Shown here piece by piece: positions 3,583 through 5,219 of a DNA stretch of 5,219 nucleotides. Source of the DNA: Pseudomonadota bacterium. Lineage in GTDB: Bacteria > Myxococcota > Myxococcia > Myxococcales > Myxococcaceae. Position 1 is the first letter of the stretch. Every line of letters starts with the position of its first letter. Position numbers and translations under genes: made by a program. Location of the stretch: NCBI GenBank assembly GCA_023424585.1, contig JAFADT010000334.1, positions 1 to 5,219 on the forward strand, given 5' to 3'. Under the pieces are notes generated by a model that had not been told where the DNA came from, made no database searches, and worked only from the letters and a program-made list of their open reading frames with translations.

Positions 3583-4626
3583 CTACTTCAGGCTCGCCGT
3601 GTCGATGACGAAGCGGTAGCGCACGTCGTTCTTGAGCATGCGCTCGTAGGCCTCGTTGATCTCCTGGATGGGGATGACCTCCACGTCGGCGGCGACCTGG
3701 TGCTTCGCGCAGAAGTCGAGCATCTCCTGCGTCTCGCGGATGCCGCCAATCATCGAGCCGCCCAGCTTGAGCCGGCGCGGGATGAGCGAGAAGGCCGCCA
3801 GCGGGGTGGGGGACTCGGGCGCGCCGACGATGATCATCGTGCCGTCCGTCTTCAGCAGGCCCAGGTACGCGTTGTAGTCGTGCGGCGCGGAGACGGTGTC
3901 CAGGATGAAGTCGAACGCGCGCCGCAGCTTCTTGAACGTCGCCTTGTCGGACGTGGCCTCGAAGTGCGCGGCGCCCAGGGCGAGCGCGTCCTCGCGCTTG
4001 GACGGCGAGGTGCTCAGCACCGTCACCTCCGCGCCCATCGCCTTGGCCAGCTTCACGGCCATGTGGCCCAGGCCGCCCAGGCCCACCACGGCCAGCTTGC
4101 TGCCGGGCTTCACGCCGTAATGGCGCAGGGGCGAGTACGTGGTGATGCCCGCACACAGCAGCGGCGCGGCGCGGTCCAGGGGGATGCCCTCCGGGATGCG
4201 CACCACGTACTTCGCGTCCACGGTGATGCGGGTGGAGTAGCCGCCGTAGGTGGGCTGGCCGTCGTATCCGCGGCCGTTGTAGGTGTTCACGGCGCCCCGG
4301 TCGCAGTACTGCTCGTCGCCCGCGAGGCACTGGGGGCACTCGCGGCAGGAGTCCACGAAGCAGCCCACGCCCACGGTGTCGCCCACCTTGAACGTGGTGA
4401 CGGCGCCGCCCACCTGGGACACCTTGCCCACGATCTCGTGGCCCGGGACCATGGGGAAGAGGGCGCCGCCCCACTCGTCGCGGGCCTGGTGGATGTCCGA
4501 GTGGCACACGCCGCAGTACTGGATGTCGATGAGCACGTCGTGGGGGCGCGGCTCGCGGCGCTCCACGGTGAAGGGGCCGAGCGCGGCCTTCGCGCTGGGA
4601 GCGGCATAGGCAGGGGTCGTGGGCAA
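3583..4626 (-). CDS. Zinc-dependent alcohol/aldehyde dehydrogenase, YahK/cinnamyl-alcohol-dehydrogenase type
   Basis: A 347-residue cytoplasmic medium-chain dehydrogenase that should interconvert alcohols and aldehydes with NADP(H); length and motifs closely follow E. coli YahK. The catalytic zinc ligands are Cys41 (in YCGVCHSDIHQ, 37-47), His63 with Glu64 (PGHE, 61-64) and Cys158 (PLLCAGITTYSPLRHYG, 155-171). The structural zinc ligands are Cys94, Cys97, Cys100 and Cys108. The Rossmann motif GLGGLGHMAVKLA is at 182-194, and the second strand ends in LSTSPSKRED (204-213), where Ser/Thr and Lys/Arg in place of an acid favour NADP. The C-terminal signatures GSMIGG (290-295) and INEAYERML (323-331) are typical. 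No ATG in this frame precedes Met59, which would delete the zinc-binding Cys41. The TTG at 4626, with AGGAG 6 bases upstream, is therefore the likely start. The gene stands alone, divergent from the DUF1579 gene. The natural substrate cannot be read from the sequence. Confidence 0.92.
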   Translation of the reverse strand: MPTTPAYAAPSAKAALGPFTVERREPRPHDVLIDIQYCGVCHSDIHQARDEWGGALFPMVPGHEIVGKVSQVGGAVTTFKVGDTVGVGCFVDSCRECPQCLAGDEQYCDRGAVNTYNGRGYDGQPTYGGYSTRITVDAKYVVRIPEGIPLDRAAPLLCAGITTYSPLRHYGVKPGSKLAVVGLGGLGHMAVKLAKAMGAEVTVLSTSPSKREDALALGAAHFEATSDKATFKKLRRAFDFILDTVSAPHDYNAYLGLLKTDGTMIIVGAPESPTPLAAFSLIPRRLKLGGSMIGGIRETQEMLDFCAKHQVAADVEVIPIQEINEAYERMLKNDVRYRFVIDTASLK

Positions 4627-4632
4627 GGATGG

Positions 4633-4637
4633 CTCCT
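4633..4637 (-). promoter_or_regulatory. Shine-Dalgarno site deciding the TTG start of the dehydrogenase
   Basis: AGGAG on the minus strand with a 6-base spacer to the TTG at 4626-4624. It supports this non-ATG start over longer versions of the frame, which continue upstream into the divergent gene. Confidence 0.65.
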
Positions 4638-4672
4638 GGGAGGAAGGCGATGCAGGGGGCTCTCCGGACACA

Positions 4673-4688
4673 GGCCCGAGAGCGGGCC
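4673..4688. repeat. Short hairpin in the dehydrogenase leader
   Basis: GGCCCG (4673-4678) and CGGGCC (4683-4688) are perfect 6-base arms around AGAG. Together with ACGCC-GA-GGCGT at 4701-4712 it is one of two small dyads in the 150-base divergent region 4627-4776. Either could be a leader hairpin or an operator. No convincing -35/-10 pair was found in either direction. Small dyads are common by chance at this GC content. Confidence 0.25.
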
Positions 4689-4776
4689 GGCAATGTAGCG
4701 ACGCCGAGGCGTTCGCGCCGGCTGAACGTGCGGCGCAGTGGATTTGTCCGGGAGCGCACGGGAGACTCCCGCGCCC

Positions 4777-5219
4777 ATGAGCCAGGAACTCTTGCAGCAA
4801 TCCCTGTCCGCCGGTCCCCATCACCTCCTCTCCCGCCTGGTCGGCGCGTGGGAGGGCGTCGCGCGCACGTGGTTCCAGCCCGACAAGGTGGAAGATGAGT
4901 CGCCCAGCTCCGGCAGCTTCCGGAGCGTGCTCGACGGTCGCTTCGTGGTGTACGAATACACCTCCGCCTTTGGGGGAAAGCCGCTGTCCGGCATGGCGAC
5001 GCTGGGCCATCACCTGGATGGACGGCGGTTCACCATGGCGTGGGTGGACACCTTCCACGTCGGCACGGACATCATGACCTTGCAGGGCGAGCCCGGGGTG
5101 AGCGACCGCTTCTCCGTGACCGGCAGCTACTCCACCGGCGAGCAGTCGCCTCGCTGGGGCTGGCGCGTGGATATCGAGCTGACCGGTCCGGATGCGCTGG
5201 TCATCACGCACTTCAACAT
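4777..5219 (+). CDS. DUF1579 family protein, N-terminal part (cut by window end)
   Basis: The frame starts at ATG 4777 and is open to the last base, giving 147 residues and part of a further codon. The features fit DUF1579: HLLSRLVGAWEGVARTWFQP (17-36) with its 'G-x-W-x-G' motif, LDGRFVVYEY (52-61), GGKPLSGMATLGHHLDGRRF (66-85) and MAWVDTFHVGTDIMTLQG (87-104). These give a run of beta strands consistent with a small barrel that could bind a ligand. The biochemical function of the family is not known. No signal peptide is visible, so it is probably cytoplasmic. The best upstream purine block is GGGAGA (4760-4765), 11 bases before the ATG and rather distant. The gene is divergent from the dehydrogenase. 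About 10-20 residues are probably missing at the C-terminus, judging from usual family length (inference). Confidence 0.8.
   Translation, partial: MSQELLQQSLSAGPHHLLSRLVGAWEGVARTWFQPDKVEDESPSSGSFRSVLDGRFVVYEYTSAFGGKPLSGMATLGHHLDGRRFTMAWVDTFHVGTDIMTLQGEPGVSDRFSVTGSYSTGEQSPRWGWRVDIELTGPDALVITHFN

Noticed and set aside
3700..4698. Plus-strand open frame of 332 codons antisense to the dehydrogenase
   Set aside because: Composition is low-complexity (His, Gly, Ala, Val), with no motif. It is a shadow of the real gene.
3344..4759. Minus-strand open frame of 471 codons over the dehydrogenase
   Set aside because: It is a frame-shifted reading of the dehydrogenase gene, rich in Arg, Gly and His, while the neighbouring frame has all zinc and cofactor motifs.

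Overview
The window is GC-rich, with G or C at most third codon positions and frequent GTG/TTG starts. Together with the gene content this suggests a delta-proteobacterium, most likely a myxobacterium of the Myxococcaceae. That placement is inference: there is no rRNA or other marker gene here. No mobile element, CRISPR array, tRNA or rRNA was seen.

Layout, left to right. (1) 1-257: a short leftward open frame (62-232) with coding-like base periodicity and a faint resemblance to the start of S-adenosylmethionine decarboxylase, and possibly the first codons of another leftward gene at the left edge. (2) 258-461: yacG, a small zinc protein that inhibits DNA gyrase, ending in a hairpin that overlaps its stop codon. 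(3) 617-1690: a multi-pass membrane protein of the flippase-like / lysylphosphatidylglycerol-synthase membrane-region family, convergent with (4) 1703-2176 (-), a probable lipoprotein with a BamE/SmpA-like segment. (5) 2265-2593 (-): a two-gene unit of a ribbon-helix-helix protein and an overlapping 25-codon ORF, with a strong inverted repeat directly after the second stop. (6) 2594-2954: a divergent control region with two back-to-back promoter candidates and, on the + strand, a clear yybP-ykoY (manganese) riboswitch. (7) 2955-3527: a UPF0016/GDT1 family cation (Mn2+) transporter, the gene the riboswitch controls. (8) 3528-3582: a nested inverted repeat between convergent genes, probably a two-way terminator. 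(9) 3583-4626 (-): a zinc-dependent, probably NADP-dependent alcohol/aldehyde dehydrogenase of the YahK/cinnamyl-alcohol-dehydrogenase type with a TTG start. (10) 4777 to the right edge: the N-terminal 147 residues of a DUF1579 protein, cut by the window end.

The best-supported functional unit is the manganese circuit. When Mn2+ is high the aptamer should fold, stabilise its closing helix and allow expression of the transporter, which would export or sequester the metal. The sequence next to the GTG start holds a hairpin that covers the Shine-Dalgarno sequence, and a pentamer able to pair with that same sequence lies in the 3' strand of the aptamer's closing helix, so a translational switch is plausible. 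The remaining genes look like ordinary chromosomal housekeeping or accessory genes in small transcription units.
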